Origin: Carettochelys insculpta
Lineage: Eukaryota; Chordata; Testudines; Carettochelyidae
Assembly: GCF_033958435.1 (NCBI RefSeq)
Contig: NC_134150.1
Span: forward strand, 36,017,501 to 36,081,500
Direction of reading: 5' to 3'
DNA length: 64,000 bases
The position numbers and the translations under genes are program-made. Positions 44,936-55,840 of this stretch are shown here, one piece after another. The notes under the pieces were generated by a model. That model searched no databases. It saw only the letters and a program-made list of their open reading frames with translations, and had not been told where the DNA came from. How positions within the stretch are numbered: the first letter of the stretch is position 1; each line of letters begins with the position of its first letter.

Positions 44936-46510
44936 ACAATATTAAAAATACTCTGTACTGAACAAAGTTCACAAAAGCTCAGCTTCTGTGTGTGCACACA
45001 CACACTGCTCCCTCCCCATGTTAGTTAATACATTCATTGTCCAGGTAAGCATTAGCAATATATGTATGGCCTCCAAAACTTGAACAAGGTTCACTTCCCC
45101 ACCATGGATTGGGATATGTACATCTTGGACCCGGCTTTGAGCTCCTATAGCTCTGTTGATTTCAGAGGAGCTCTGCCAGTGTATTGCAGCTGGGAGCCTG
45201 CCCCCTTGTCACTCTAAATACAGTGGGCATTCATGAGGCATTTTAGGTCTTAGGTTGTTTCTCCCTTTGACTCAGAAATATAGGAAAACAAGAGAAGAGC
45301 ACCTAAAAATGAGGGATAAAGACTATAGTGGAAAAAGAGGGAGCTCTATCTTCCCATCTGCTTACTTCCCTGGCCATCATCTCTTTGGCTTCTCTTTTCT
45401 CTTGCTTTCAGCGCTCTCCATCTCCCCTTGCTCTTACACTTTTATTCACTTATGTCCCCTCTGCGTTTTTGCTCTTTTGTCTTCTCAGTCTTGCCGATAC
45501 CTGTTTCCAGGGAGTTCCCAGTGAGTTAAAAATATTAATTCTGCTCATGCCTCTGTTTTTGCTGAATTGGCCTTTTTGGATATTGTTTCAACAAGCTGAA
45601 GACTGATTCTAGGCATAGTACAGCACACCCATTTTTTCAGCAGTAGTTTAGTGACTGTGAAAGGTTCCATAAACACCACACTGACAGTCACAGATTTAAA
45701 GGGATCCTGAGAATCCCATGAGCTTGTTTGATGGCACCTGTAGTGGAAACTGGTAATTAAAGGTTGAACTCAGCTGGAGAGAACCAGAGAGAGTGGTTCC
45801 TATAAAGTAAGGACTGCAAGAACAGCAGGGAAAGACTGAGAGAGGTGAGCTGCGGTAACGGATGCTTACCCGGGGAATGGCCCTGAAGGGAGAGGGTAGC
45901 AGGGTTCAGGTGTTCCAGGTGGTGATTAATGAGTCTGGGAGATTCCAAGAAGAAGCTCGTCACACCAGACCAACAAAGAGCTGTGCAACCAATTGGACTT
46001 CCTGAGAGAGGGGACTGGAAGATGTATTGTAGAGAAAGTTGCCCTGAAAAGTAGGAAGTAGACTAGAGAAGTCACAAGGGCTTATGAGGAGCAGGTCTGA
46101 ACTGCTTAAACACAGGGCTCATGTGTTGGAACCCAGAAAAGAGAGTGTACCTGTGTCCTAATATTCACAGGAAGCTAGGATAGAAACTCCTCCCTGAGGA
46201 AGAGGGGACAAGGTCTTTTGAGGCCTGGAGCCCGATACTGGGTCATAGAACCTTTCAGCGGGTGAGCTTCTGAAGAGCTCAGATTTTGAATCACCTGACT
46301 AAACAGCTACAGCTATGAGAAGACAGCAACTGTCAAAGCACCAAACTGTTTTCTTATAGGGGAAACTGGGTGCCTCACCAGGTCCAGTCATGAGGGGCCA
46401 CGACTAGCCAATGAGTTTGCTCTGTTTCCATGACACAGTGGCAGTTTGCGATAAATAATTTAAGAAACTGCTTTAGTAATGACCTTCCTTGGTGTTACAC
46501 AGAAATGAGA
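44936..46510. other. No gene seen; purine-rich tract 45740-46450 of unknown origin
   Basis: 45740-46450 is GA-rich with phrasing like GAGAGAACCAGAGAGAGTGG and a TTTCCATGACACAGTGG end. The style resembles LTR-retroelement leader sequence and recurs loosely at 59600-60170, but no termini or coding motifs could be shown. The rest is ordinary non-coding DNA. Confidence 0.3.
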
Positions 46511-46513
46511 ATC

Positions 46514-47067
46514 TCAGAACAGTACTGAGGAAATTTGGAATAAATGACAAATGGAAAAGAACCAGAAGAAATTATGCGGTGATTCAAAAATGGGATGAGT
46601 CATCTTGAGTCCCTCCTTTTGGCTTTCGTTAATGAGGGTTTGAATTTTGCCGTTCAGGTCCAACCCAGAATCTATAGTTGTAACCTCCAAGAGAACATTC
46701 AGGGTGGAATTGCCTCTCCATGAGGTAACATACCTTCCCAAGCTCCCATTTTTAAAGCCATATACATAATACAAAGAGCAGTGGAACCACAATACAACCA
46801 GAATGAAGAGGGAGTCCTCTGAGTGATGAGGCTCATTTGCTGACAGTTGCTATTCAAAGAAAAAGATTTGGTGGATGCTGGAGAAATACCATGTCTACCA
46901 CTGGATAGATTAAGCACTGCCCTCTGTGAAAATAGCATGTTTTCATTAATAGTGAATGAGGGAAGCAGATTAACATTAGGGCAAATATGCTCTTTGAGCC
47001 TCCTGAACAGAGCAGGTAATATGCCATATGGCACTCTCTTAAATGTAAAGTGTTCACATGAAATCAA
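46514..47067 (-). pseudogene. Possible retroviral envelope-like relic
   Basis: Overlapping minus-strand open frames (46699-47067 and 46514-46792) contain a tryptophan/cysteine block, SSFWLYCGSTAL, resembling the W-x-C-G-x-T-A region near the end of the surface subunit of some endogenous retroviral envelopes. It is followed in shifted frames by aromatic/Gly segments in a similar order. Frames break within this block, no transmembrane or fusion region was recognised, and no LTR adjoins it. The call rests on one short motif and could be chance. Confidence 0.22.
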
Positions 47068-47346
47068 TACAGTTGTTTGGAGTGAGCTACAAATGCATTT
47101 AAAGGATACTGTAGCAATTAGCTAGGGAAGGTCTAGAGTCCTTAACTTTACTATTGACAAATGCGTTCAATACCACAGAGGTGTCTGCGATCTCATTCGC
47201 ATTTACCCTTTATTTCAGTAGGAAATTGATGCTTGGGCCCCAGAGATGATGAACTTGTGATTAGCCTCATTACCCAGCCTTCTGCTCTTTCTGAACAGAA
47301 AAAAGAAACCCAGTGCAAGAGAATTTAGCTGGTACTAAATCTCTTA
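47068..47346. other. No gene seen
   Basis: Short non-coding stretch. Confidence 0.4.
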
Positions 47347-47623
47347 GGGACATCTACACTGCAGTTAAAAACCCATGGGTGGCCCATGCCAGCTGATGCA
47401 AGTACACAGGACTCAGGCTAAGGAGCTGTTTAATTGCAGTGTAGACAGTCAGGCTTGGACTGCAGCCTGAGTTCTGGACCTTCCACCTCTGAGGGTCCCA
47501 CTAACTGTATTGCAGCCCAAGTCCAAATGTCACCATCTTCCAACCCCTTAGAGCAAGTCCTGTGAACCTGATTAATCTGGCGTGGGCCAGCCACAGGTTT
47601 TTAATTGCAGTGTAGACATCCAC
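47347..47623. mobile_element. 277-bp MITE with TTA target duplication
   Basis: TTA flanks both sides (47344-47346 and 47624-47626). The TIRs are GGGACATCTACACTGCAGTT with AAAAACC following, and GGTTTTTAATTGCAGTGTAG followed by ACATCCAC. A third, internal copy of the terminal word (TTTAATTGCAGTGTAGACAG, about 47430-47449) lies mid-element. The TTA duplication and CTACACTG ends link it to the PIF/Harbinger-like group in this window. Confidence 0.85.
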
Positions 47624-48787
47624 TTAAAGACAGAGTTCAACAGTAGGGCTGTAGTTATGAGGCATCAGTGGAAGTTCTGCATTTTTCCCATGCTAGAAGT
47701 ATTTGATTTTGAAACCACGAAAGAGAGGTCTGTGGTGTAGATGGTGCTTGGTCTTGCCCTTAGGGCAGGGAACTCTACTCAATGACCTCTTGAGGTCCCT
47801 TCCAGTTCTGGTTTTCTATTCTTAGCCTATTTTTCCAAAATTCTCCAAAAAACAAAAACAAAACCTTCTTCAAAACTGAATCAATCCGCCTTAAATTTCA
47901 CGATAGCCCATCTTTACCAGCCTAGATTTTTCTCTTTGAAATCTTGCAAATAGAAGCTTCAACCTTCTTAGCTATACTGAAAGAGGTTAGCAGACACAGC
48001 TGCAAGGGCAGTCCTAGAAAATCTAAACATTTTTTGTCACAGGCAGCTAGAAGTTATAGATCCTTGGTAGGCAACTTTGGGATTGAAAACCCAAATTACT
48101 GAGTTTCCTGATATGCTGTTTCTACTGAGCAAAAAAGCAACGTATTCTGCTTATTAACAGTAACAGAAAGGAAATACATTTGTGTGCTATGACTCACAAC
48201 AACAGAGCTTATAATGCCAATCTGTCTACACAAAACAAGAGGAATACAAGAGACAGACCAGCCTCAGCTTGGATGACACAGTCTCAAGCACATTTGGCCT
48301 CCACCATTTAGTTTGCAGAGATGGTTGGACAGCATTTTTTTTAAACTTATAGAAAATATTGACTGTTAGAAACTGAAAGGCCATTCCCTTCCCCCACCCA
48401 GTTTTCATGGCTCACGTATTGACTTTTTGGCTGAACACCCAACATTTTTGGCAGAAAACTACCCAAAGTGAAGTTTTTAGTGTTTGACCTTTCCTAGTTG
48501 AGTCTAACACAAAAAACTAAATTAAGCACAGTGAGCTCAAATGGAAAGTACTCTGTTCTCTTCCTATAAAACTCCTAAACAAAACCTCTGTTCTTTCTTG
48601 AACCTGAAAATACTGCATCAGCAGCCTTTCGAGTGGGTATGACAGAAGATTAGATAGTCATTCTCTTGGGGGCTGGGAGTGGGAATTAAGTTATCTATCT
48701 CATTGATGTAGAAATACAAGTTTCTTCCTTCCTACCCCCTTTTTTCCCCCTTCTGTACTAAGCTGAAGAGTTGCACTTTGCCTTATT
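47624..48787. other. No gene seen; SINE tail fragment at about 47735-47820
   Basis: GATGGTGCTTGGTCTTGCCC, then GGGCAGGGAACTCTACTC and CTTGAGGTCCCTTCCAGTTC match the tail half of the SINE at 36190-36365. The head is missing. The rest shows nothing recognisable. Confidence 0.5.
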
Positions 48788-49465
48788 AGCTGTGTCTACA
48801 CATGCACGCGACTTCGAAGTAGCGGCACTAACATCGAAATAGCGCCCATCGCGGCTACACGCGCCGGGCGCTATTTCGAAGTTAACTTCAACGTTAGGTG
48901 GCGAGACGTCGAAGTCGCTAACCTCATGAGGGGATCGGAATAGCGCCCTACTTAGACGTTCAACGTCGAAGTAGGGACCGTGTAGACGATCCGCGTCCCG
49001 CAACGTCGAAATTGTGGGGTCCTCCATGGCAGCCATCAGCTGGGGGGTTGAGAGACGCTGTCTCTCCAGCCCATGCGGGGCTCTATGGTCACCGTGTGCA
49101 GCAGCCCTTAGCCCAGGGCTTCTGGCTGCTGCTGCTGCAGCGGGGGATTCATGCTGCATGCACAGGGTCTGCAACTCGTTGTCGGTTCTGTGTATCTTGT
49201 GCTGTTTAGTGCAAGTGTGTCTGGGAGGGGCCCTTTAAGGGAGCGGCTGGCTGTTGAGTCCGCCCTGTGACCCTGTCTGCAGCTGTGCCTGGCACCCTTA
49301 TTTCAATGTGTGCTACTGTGGCATGTAGACGTTCCCTCGCTGCGCCTATTTCGATGTGGTGCTGTGCAACGTCGATGTTGAACATCGACGTTGCCAGCCC
49401 TGGAGGACGTGTAGACGTTATTCATCGAAATAGCCTATTTCGATGTCGCCACATCTACAGATGAC
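48788..49465 (-). mobile_element. TTCGAA-rich hairpin-studded MITE, copy 2 (inverted relative to copy 1)
   Basis: It matches the reverse complement of 38730-39410 along its whole length, starting AGCTGTGTCTACACATGCAC. The same order of palindromic modules, the CAG-type run (49118-49141), CCCTTTAAGGGAGCG and CATCGAAATAGCCTATTTCGATG are present. The left flank is TTA, while the right terminus is eroded (CCACATCTACAGATGAC). A minus-strand frame (48758-49174) is the counterpart of the small frame in copy 1. Confidence 0.85.
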
Positions 49466-49489
49466 AAGTCTCCCTTCATGGTTGGTTTT

Positions 49490-49640
49490 ATGTTCAGAGT
49501 GCTGGGCTGATGCTCAGGTGATCCAGGTTCAAATCCTAGCAGAGCTATAATCTCTTTGGGTGATCTCAAGCAAAACCACTTAACTTCTCTATACCTCTGA
49601 CTACCATTTTGAAAATGAGGCTTGTCCTTATAGGGACAGG
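49490..49640 (+). mobile_element. MIR/CORE-SINE-like relic
   Basis: A tRNA-like B box GGTTCAAATCC (49526-49536) is followed by CTAGCAGAGCTATAATC, TGGGTGATCTCAAGCAAAACC, ACTTAACTTCTCTATACCTC and TTTTGAAAATGAGG. This is the order of the MIR core and 3' half. MIR-type elements are ancient and shared among amniotes. Heavily diverged and inactive. Confidence 0.65.
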
Positions 49641-50335
49641 TACTTTAAGGCCTGAACTTTCCATATGGAATCTGAGTGGGGTTCTGCAAAACTCCATGAA
49701 CACCACAAGGATAATACTTCCAAAACCTCAATTGATGAATTGCACTATGTGCCCAGATATTACAGTGATTTAAGCACCTTGCCAGACATGAAAATAAAAT
49801 AAAAAACAGCCATTAATCTGAACATCACTTCAGATGCTGGTAATAATTCATTACTCATCAACAGGTGCTCTGGTAGGAACTGACCTCAGAAGAGTACAGA
49901 CATATTTCCTGCAATATTTCCCCGGTGCATTGTCATTTAAAATATACTTTTACAAATCCGCTGCAACCTGCTTATTAGGAAGTCGTTCATTTTTCACAGC
50001 ATAGCTTCAATATGAAGGGGATGCTCAAAACAACAGAGCACAACAACAGAAACACAAGGAAAGAATTCAGGACTTCGATTCTACTTCCCAAGGAGTGTGA
50101 GACTTACCTTTTACTCCCCAAAACAGAACATAAGTAAACTGCCTGTGCAAGGAGTAGCACTACACTTGAGTTACAAATCCACCTTTTGAACCCTCGTACA
50201 AGGTGTGGATTAGAAAAGGGATCTGCACAAGTGCTATTCTAAGCTGCATTGCCAAGGAGGTGATTGCTGTCAGTGTGATCCCCTGGCCATAATTTGAATG
50301 CTCCCTTGCATTGTGGGTTATTTAGAGCTGGAGAA
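49641..50335. other. No gene seen
   Basis: Ordinary non-coding sequence. Confidence 0.4.
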
Positions 50336-50339
50336 GAAC

Positions 50340-50545
50340 ATGGGTGCAGGCTCAGACTTAGGGCTAGGTGAGAAAAGTGGTTGCCTTGGGCCCCTTGCCT
50401 TCAGGATCCTAGCATCCGCTGCCCACTGGCCAGGCCCTGCATTGAGCCCCACCCACCACCTGTTGGCCTGGCTCTGCATGGCTGGAATGCACAAAAGGGG
50501 GTACAGAGCCCCCTCTAGATCAGGTATGCAGAATTGTCTTCCCAG
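50340..50545. repeat. GC-rich interspersed repeat, family G fragment
   Basis: GGGCCCCTTGCCTTCAGG, CCAGGCCCTGCATTGAGCCC and similar words fit the family. It is diverged from the other copies. Confidence 0.35.
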
Positions 50546-53500
50546 AATGCAATTGGGAGTCTTGAAGATAATGGTTGCAGACCCACCTCTATTAATGGAG
50601 TTTCACTTATCCGTGTTCACCCTCAGCGTCGTCTATTGTAAATGCTCAGATTTCCCTTTTCAGCAAAGGGTCTGGTCACTACGTGCCCAACAAATGTGCT
50701 GCTTTGGTCTTCTCAGCAGTTACCATTCAGCTATGAAAAACAACATGCTTGAGCCTCTGAACACTGCTGTCCAGACACCTTCCCATCAAAGGGAAATAGA
50801 TCTTTGTGGGCTTATTGACAAAATATAGATAACTACAAGTACTGAGGAGGAAATGACAACGTAGAAACCAGCCATTTCACATGAGGCATAGTCTAGCAAT
50901 ATTTGTATAATGAATAGATTTGAAAAGTCAATTTCATATTTAAAACACGGCTCTCAATTCAGCATAGATGTACTCAGGGGATGGGAAAGAGAGCCTGGTG
51001 AAGGTCACTGTAGAATACCTATTCAGGAGAGGAAGAATTAGATGCATGATAATCTTGTTTTTCTTATCAGGAATTGCATAACTAACTCCCTGGAGTACCT
51101 AGCTGGGAATGATACTTGTTTACTATATTCTCCTCTAATGAAATGGCCGACTTTGTCAGGGTCTGACTAACATGAATATTAATACCATATTGTCTCTTCT
51201 TGCTATACAGCATGTGGGAGAGCAGGATGTGATCTTAGAGCTGGTGCTCTTTGAGTGTCGAGTGCCAAATGACACTACTGGTAATAAAAAGTCTTCACTC
51301 ATAGGGAGGAGGATGATGTGGGTTGTCATGGTCAGATAGACCTTTTGCTGTGGATTCTTCTCTTTGATTGCTTTGTACAAGGTAGATGGCAACTGGCGGA
51401 GGAAGGATAACCCCAGCGTTAGGGAATCTTTTTCAGGATTTGTGCTCCGGGAGCATATTTTGGGTCATTGCTCCTTCCTGGGTGCCAGTGTCAGTGTCAC
51501 AGCTCAGGCCCTTTTATGACTTATGACTCAGCCCCTTAGGGATATTGGCTTCAATTCAGCTGTTCTCAGGAGCTTTTAAAATGTATTTCCTGTCCCAAAT
51601 GGAGTATATCCTTTATAGTGATAATTTTCCTGAACAAGAGGGGACTTGATACAGCTATACCACACAGCCCTAAGAGTGCTCTAAGTTGGGATGAGCAAAC
51701 TTTTTAGGTCCCTGCCCTGATCTGTCTAATCTTATCCAACCTGATGGAAATTTCAGTTATGTTCATATGAAAATAAATAAATAAAACCCTTTCAGTACAT
51801 GTAAGAAAATATATATAGACTGTAAAAACTTTATTAAGTGGTATATAAATGTGAATGCACATATATAAACACGGTAACATAGTTCAACATTTTTAATGAG
51901 ATGGATGAGCCTGAGACCCAGCAGCTGATAGTGATATGTCCCCCGTTATGAAATTTTGCACACCTCCAATGGGGCCTGCCCCCGACTTTGTGCACCCCCT
52001 GCTCTAAGTTACACTGGATCACTGGCCAGGCACTTCTTTCCCAAGTGAGTTTAAAGGCAAACTGTATGCAGGCCTTGTATCCTGCTTCTGAGATTTTCTA
52101 TGAGCTTCTTGGGTGCACTTGAGGATCTAGTTCTAAATATTTCCATCTGCACAAACATGCAGGTCCTGCAACATGGGTAGTTTTGGTGAATCATGTCCTA
52201 ATTGTTTTTTGTGTCTTTGTTCTGCAGGACCTCCCTACATAATTGTGTATGTCTGTGTCTTTTAGTTTTTCTGTTGTACTTTGAGACCACTGGTAAAACA
52301 ATCTAGAAGTGGTAACCATTATTCTGTGCTATTGATGCCATAAATGGAGGTTCAGCATGTGAAACGACTTCAAAGAATACAGCTGACCTTTCCAGAGTGA
52401 AGCTGAAGGAAGTGATTTACTCCTACATTATAAATAGATAGTCATGTGCCATTGATTTATAGTTTCTCACTGTTGCCTTCACCTTATTTATGGAGGTTCA
52501 AAAGAACTTTCCTCTGTAGTAGACCAGTATATCAAACTGAGGATACAGCTAATGTTACAGGTGCCAACAAAAATGGCCTGAAGTACTTTAATTAACTAGG
52601 AGGGACTGCAACCCAGTGATAGATGCCTTGTTTACAGAACAAGCATTCTTTTGCTCCTATTTGCATGCACGTAACTGTAAAATGTCACAATTCAAGTGGC
52701 AATTAAGGCTACATGTGCAAATCAGGCAATTGTGCATGCAGCTGGCCAGTTGTGCATGCACAATTATCCAAATTACATACGCAATCACTGTAATGCCATG
52801 CACAAATAAGACATGCAAATACAGACCGCCAATTTAAAAATCAGCCTTTCATTCTGTGCATCAAGGGACATTTCTGAGAATAAAGGAATGTGATGGGCCC
52901 AAAGTTGGATGGTTAACTACATTTTTGGGAAGTTTATTTAGTGGCCATTCACCAATGAGGATGACATTAAAGATTACATCAGATTCTAATTTGTATGGTA
53001 GGTCTTTGGACACATTCAGATAGCTTAATATTAATAGGCTTCCATTTCTGATATTAGCTCAGTATATATTTTCTGTGTTGCCTTTATAGAATGCTACAGA
53101 ATGCTTTATGGAAGAGGCTGTGATACGTCAAAGCACCTAAATGTTATTGACCAGACTAAATTCCATTTTACATAGTCTCCATTATGTATCCATGAATGAT
53201 TAAACAGATCATTTTCTTTGGCTTCTATTAACAAATTGGAAGAGGGCCACACTTTATTTAAAAAAAACAACAATACAAAGCAATTTAAATAAAATGGCCG
53301 AAGTCATACAGCAGGGTATGTAACTACATACCTAATTTTAAGCACAATAAGTGGGCCTATTTACTTCAAGCCAGTTCTTGAAACTTAATTACCTTGCTGA
53401 ATTGGGGCTTTCCACAGCACAAAATCTGTTAATTAGTTTTTTCCGTGGATTGCTCATCTTTCAGAGAGCAGTCTCACTGCAATCATAAGCTTTCTGGTGT

Positions 53501-53935
53501 CCATTCTAATTTTAGCTCAATATTTTTTAGATTTATCAGTTTAAACAAAAACCAAATGAACAAAAAATTTAACGGTGTGCGGAAAGATTCTGGGAGACAT
53601 AGGTGATTCTCTAAAGTATATGGGTGGTCATAAGGGAGCTGTAGAACACAAATTATATGAGTGATAAGGACTGGTTGCAGATAAACTACCCTTCCAGAAG
53701 TTCCTGTACTTGCCTCACGGGCTTCTAAGGAGTAACACTTTCAGCTTGCAAAGTAATTGGATTGAATAGAGTTTTGTCATGTTGGAGCTTAAAAATATGC
53801 AATTGTTTTGGGCAACAAACTTATCTTCTGCTAAATAATTCACCATCAACTTCTCTGCAGGCCTGAAATCCTTTTTCAACTCTACTAATGGCTCCTAAGA
53901 GTTTTTTAAGTTATCCTTTTTTACTTTTGGTTTAT
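50546..53935. other. No gene seen; 3.4 kb of mostly AT-rich DNA
   Basis: No coding motif or clear transposon terminus. GTGCATGCA-type words repeat around 52660-52810 (TGCATGCACG, TGTGCATGCAGC, TGTGCATGCACAATT), a small cluster without obvious class. Confidence 0.4.
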
Positions 53936-53939
53936 AGCT

Positions 53940-54280
53940 TGCCAGCAGGGAAACAGCCATAATAGGCCCTGGGGCAAGATGTCTGGGGGGCTGACTTCAT
54001 GCCCTTGGAAGGGGTGGGGGATGAGGCAGAAGGGTTGTGGCAGGGGCAGCTAGACCTCAGCACCACCCAGAGCACAACATGACCATCCACACCCCCTTAG
54101 CTCTCAGCTGTATGAAGTGCCTAGTGTAGTGTTCCAGCTACAATTTAAAGGGGCCCAGAGACCCAGCCACCACCACAGCAGCAGTGTCCAGGACCCCCAG
54201 GTCCCTCTGAATTGCCAAGTCCTGGGGCAATTGCCCCTTCCCTCCATTGGTGGTGCTGTAGCATGCCTCCCTCAATCTCC
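53940..54280. repeat. GC-rich interspersed repeat, family G copy
   Basis: Contains GGGGTGGGGGATGAGGCAGA, AATTTAAAGGGGCCCAGAGA, CACCACAGCAGCAG and GGGGCAATTGCCCCTTCC. The last is a small perfect palindrome (GGGGCAATTGCCCC), also present as a half-site in the 7.4-kb copy. Confidence 0.6.
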
Positions 54281-55710
54281 AGATATACTTATGAACCCCT
54301 TTCACAAAAATCAAACCAACGGAAACGGTGAACGCCACACAAGGCAGTAAAGTCTCAAGTGGGTTGCTGTTGAGAGCCACCCTTCCCACCTTTGAGAAAC
54401 CTCAGATTCACCCAAGGCCTTGATCCTTGAACCATTTTCCATATGTAGGTAACATGTGAGCACAAGAACATGAGAATGTGTGAAACAAGCTCTGCCCATG
54501 TGGCTTGTTCTACACCTAAACCAGATTGTCGCTATTTCTATCATAGGTTCAGCTGCATCGGGGGGCAGTGCTGAGTTGACTAATGAAGTTGAGAAACTGC
54601 ATTCACAGACAATTTATCATCATACCGCCCCCATGTGCCATGATGAGGCTTCAAGGACGTGATTGTTAAACACGCTACACCAACTGGAGCCTTCTGCACA
54701 TCAGTGGAGTTGCACTAGTACTAGCAATTTTTCAGAAAGAAAGGCTAGCCTGGACACAGCCTCTCAGGCAAGAGAAGGACAACAATACAGAATAAAGGGC
54801 ATCAGCTGAGAGACCATCTCCCAGCCCACAGATGTACAAGCCTAGGAAATCTCAGCTTGAACATCTCAGCTAAAATGAATTACCTGAAATGATCATCACC
54901 ATGTGCATTAATTTAGTCCCCTCTGACCATCTAAAGAGCATCATGTCGCTAATGGAGAGAGGATGCACTCTAATCTGTGATCAGCAGTACGTGCGTTTGC
55001 TAACTAGACTGGGACAGTAAGCGTAATCCTGAAAATCTGGTGCAGGCTGTGAATGTCCCAAGAATACACTGCACACAGGTACAGGTCAGGGTGACACTTT
55101 AGGAACAGAAAGTCAAGCTAATTAAAGGAGCACTTGACACCTAAGTGATTACTACTTATTTGTAATGTAGCGTGGTGGTGAAGTAGAGAAACCACTCACC
55201 AACACAGAAGGGGTTAAGGAGAGCCTTTGGGACCTGATAGCCCTGCTGCATTAGACTAGCAGCCACTGCCAGGGTTCAGTTTGGAGCTATCTGTGTCCCT
55301 GCTTAGAGGAAGGATCATTAGCTTGCCTGGCAAGTCAGTCAGTGGGAACCAAGCTTTGCCTTTCTGGCCAAAGGAGACAAAGAAGGACATCTAGGAGTAC
55401 CTGGCCCTGAGAGGAACCTGAGGCATGGAGACCTTGGGGAGATTCCAGCTAAGGTGCCCATCTTTTCCAAATGCGAAAACAGGACAAATGCAAAAGCCAT
55501 ATACATCTCCATGTCCGTATGCCCTGTTCCTCTTCTTCCCTCGGAGGTCCCACTCCTGGGCCCAGTCAGAAACTGGAACCCAGCAGTTGTGAGAGTTATC
55601 CAGGGAGCCACTTTGGGGAGGCAGAGACCTTTATGGGCTGCTTTTGGGCAAAATGAGAGACAGGTTTGCCCCAAAGATCTTATAATTTGAATAGTCAACT
55701 GACATTATGG
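54281..55710. other. No gene seen
   Basis: Non-coding. A segment at 55450-55570 (CCAAATGCGAAAACAGGACA) resembles a MITE type but has no second end. The 119-codon minus-strand frame at 55339-55698 is not supported by motifs. Confidence 0.4.
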
Positions 55711-55711
55711 T

Positions 55712-55840
55712 AGGGCAGCCAGGCTCAGAAAGGCAAAATGGTTTGCTCAGGGTCACATCATGAGTACCTCAGAGCTGGAAACACAACCTCAGTCTCCTCA
55801 GTTTTATTCTCGTGCCTTAACCACAAGGCTCTGTTTAAGA
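55712..55840 (-). mobile_element. MIR-like SINE relic, antisense
   Basis: Words GGCTCAGAAAGGCAAAATGG, TTGCTCAGGGTCACATCATG, AGAGCTGGAAACACAACCTC and CTTAACCACAAGGCTCTG follow the order of a MIR read backwards (core, B-box region, A-box region). Confidence 0.55.
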
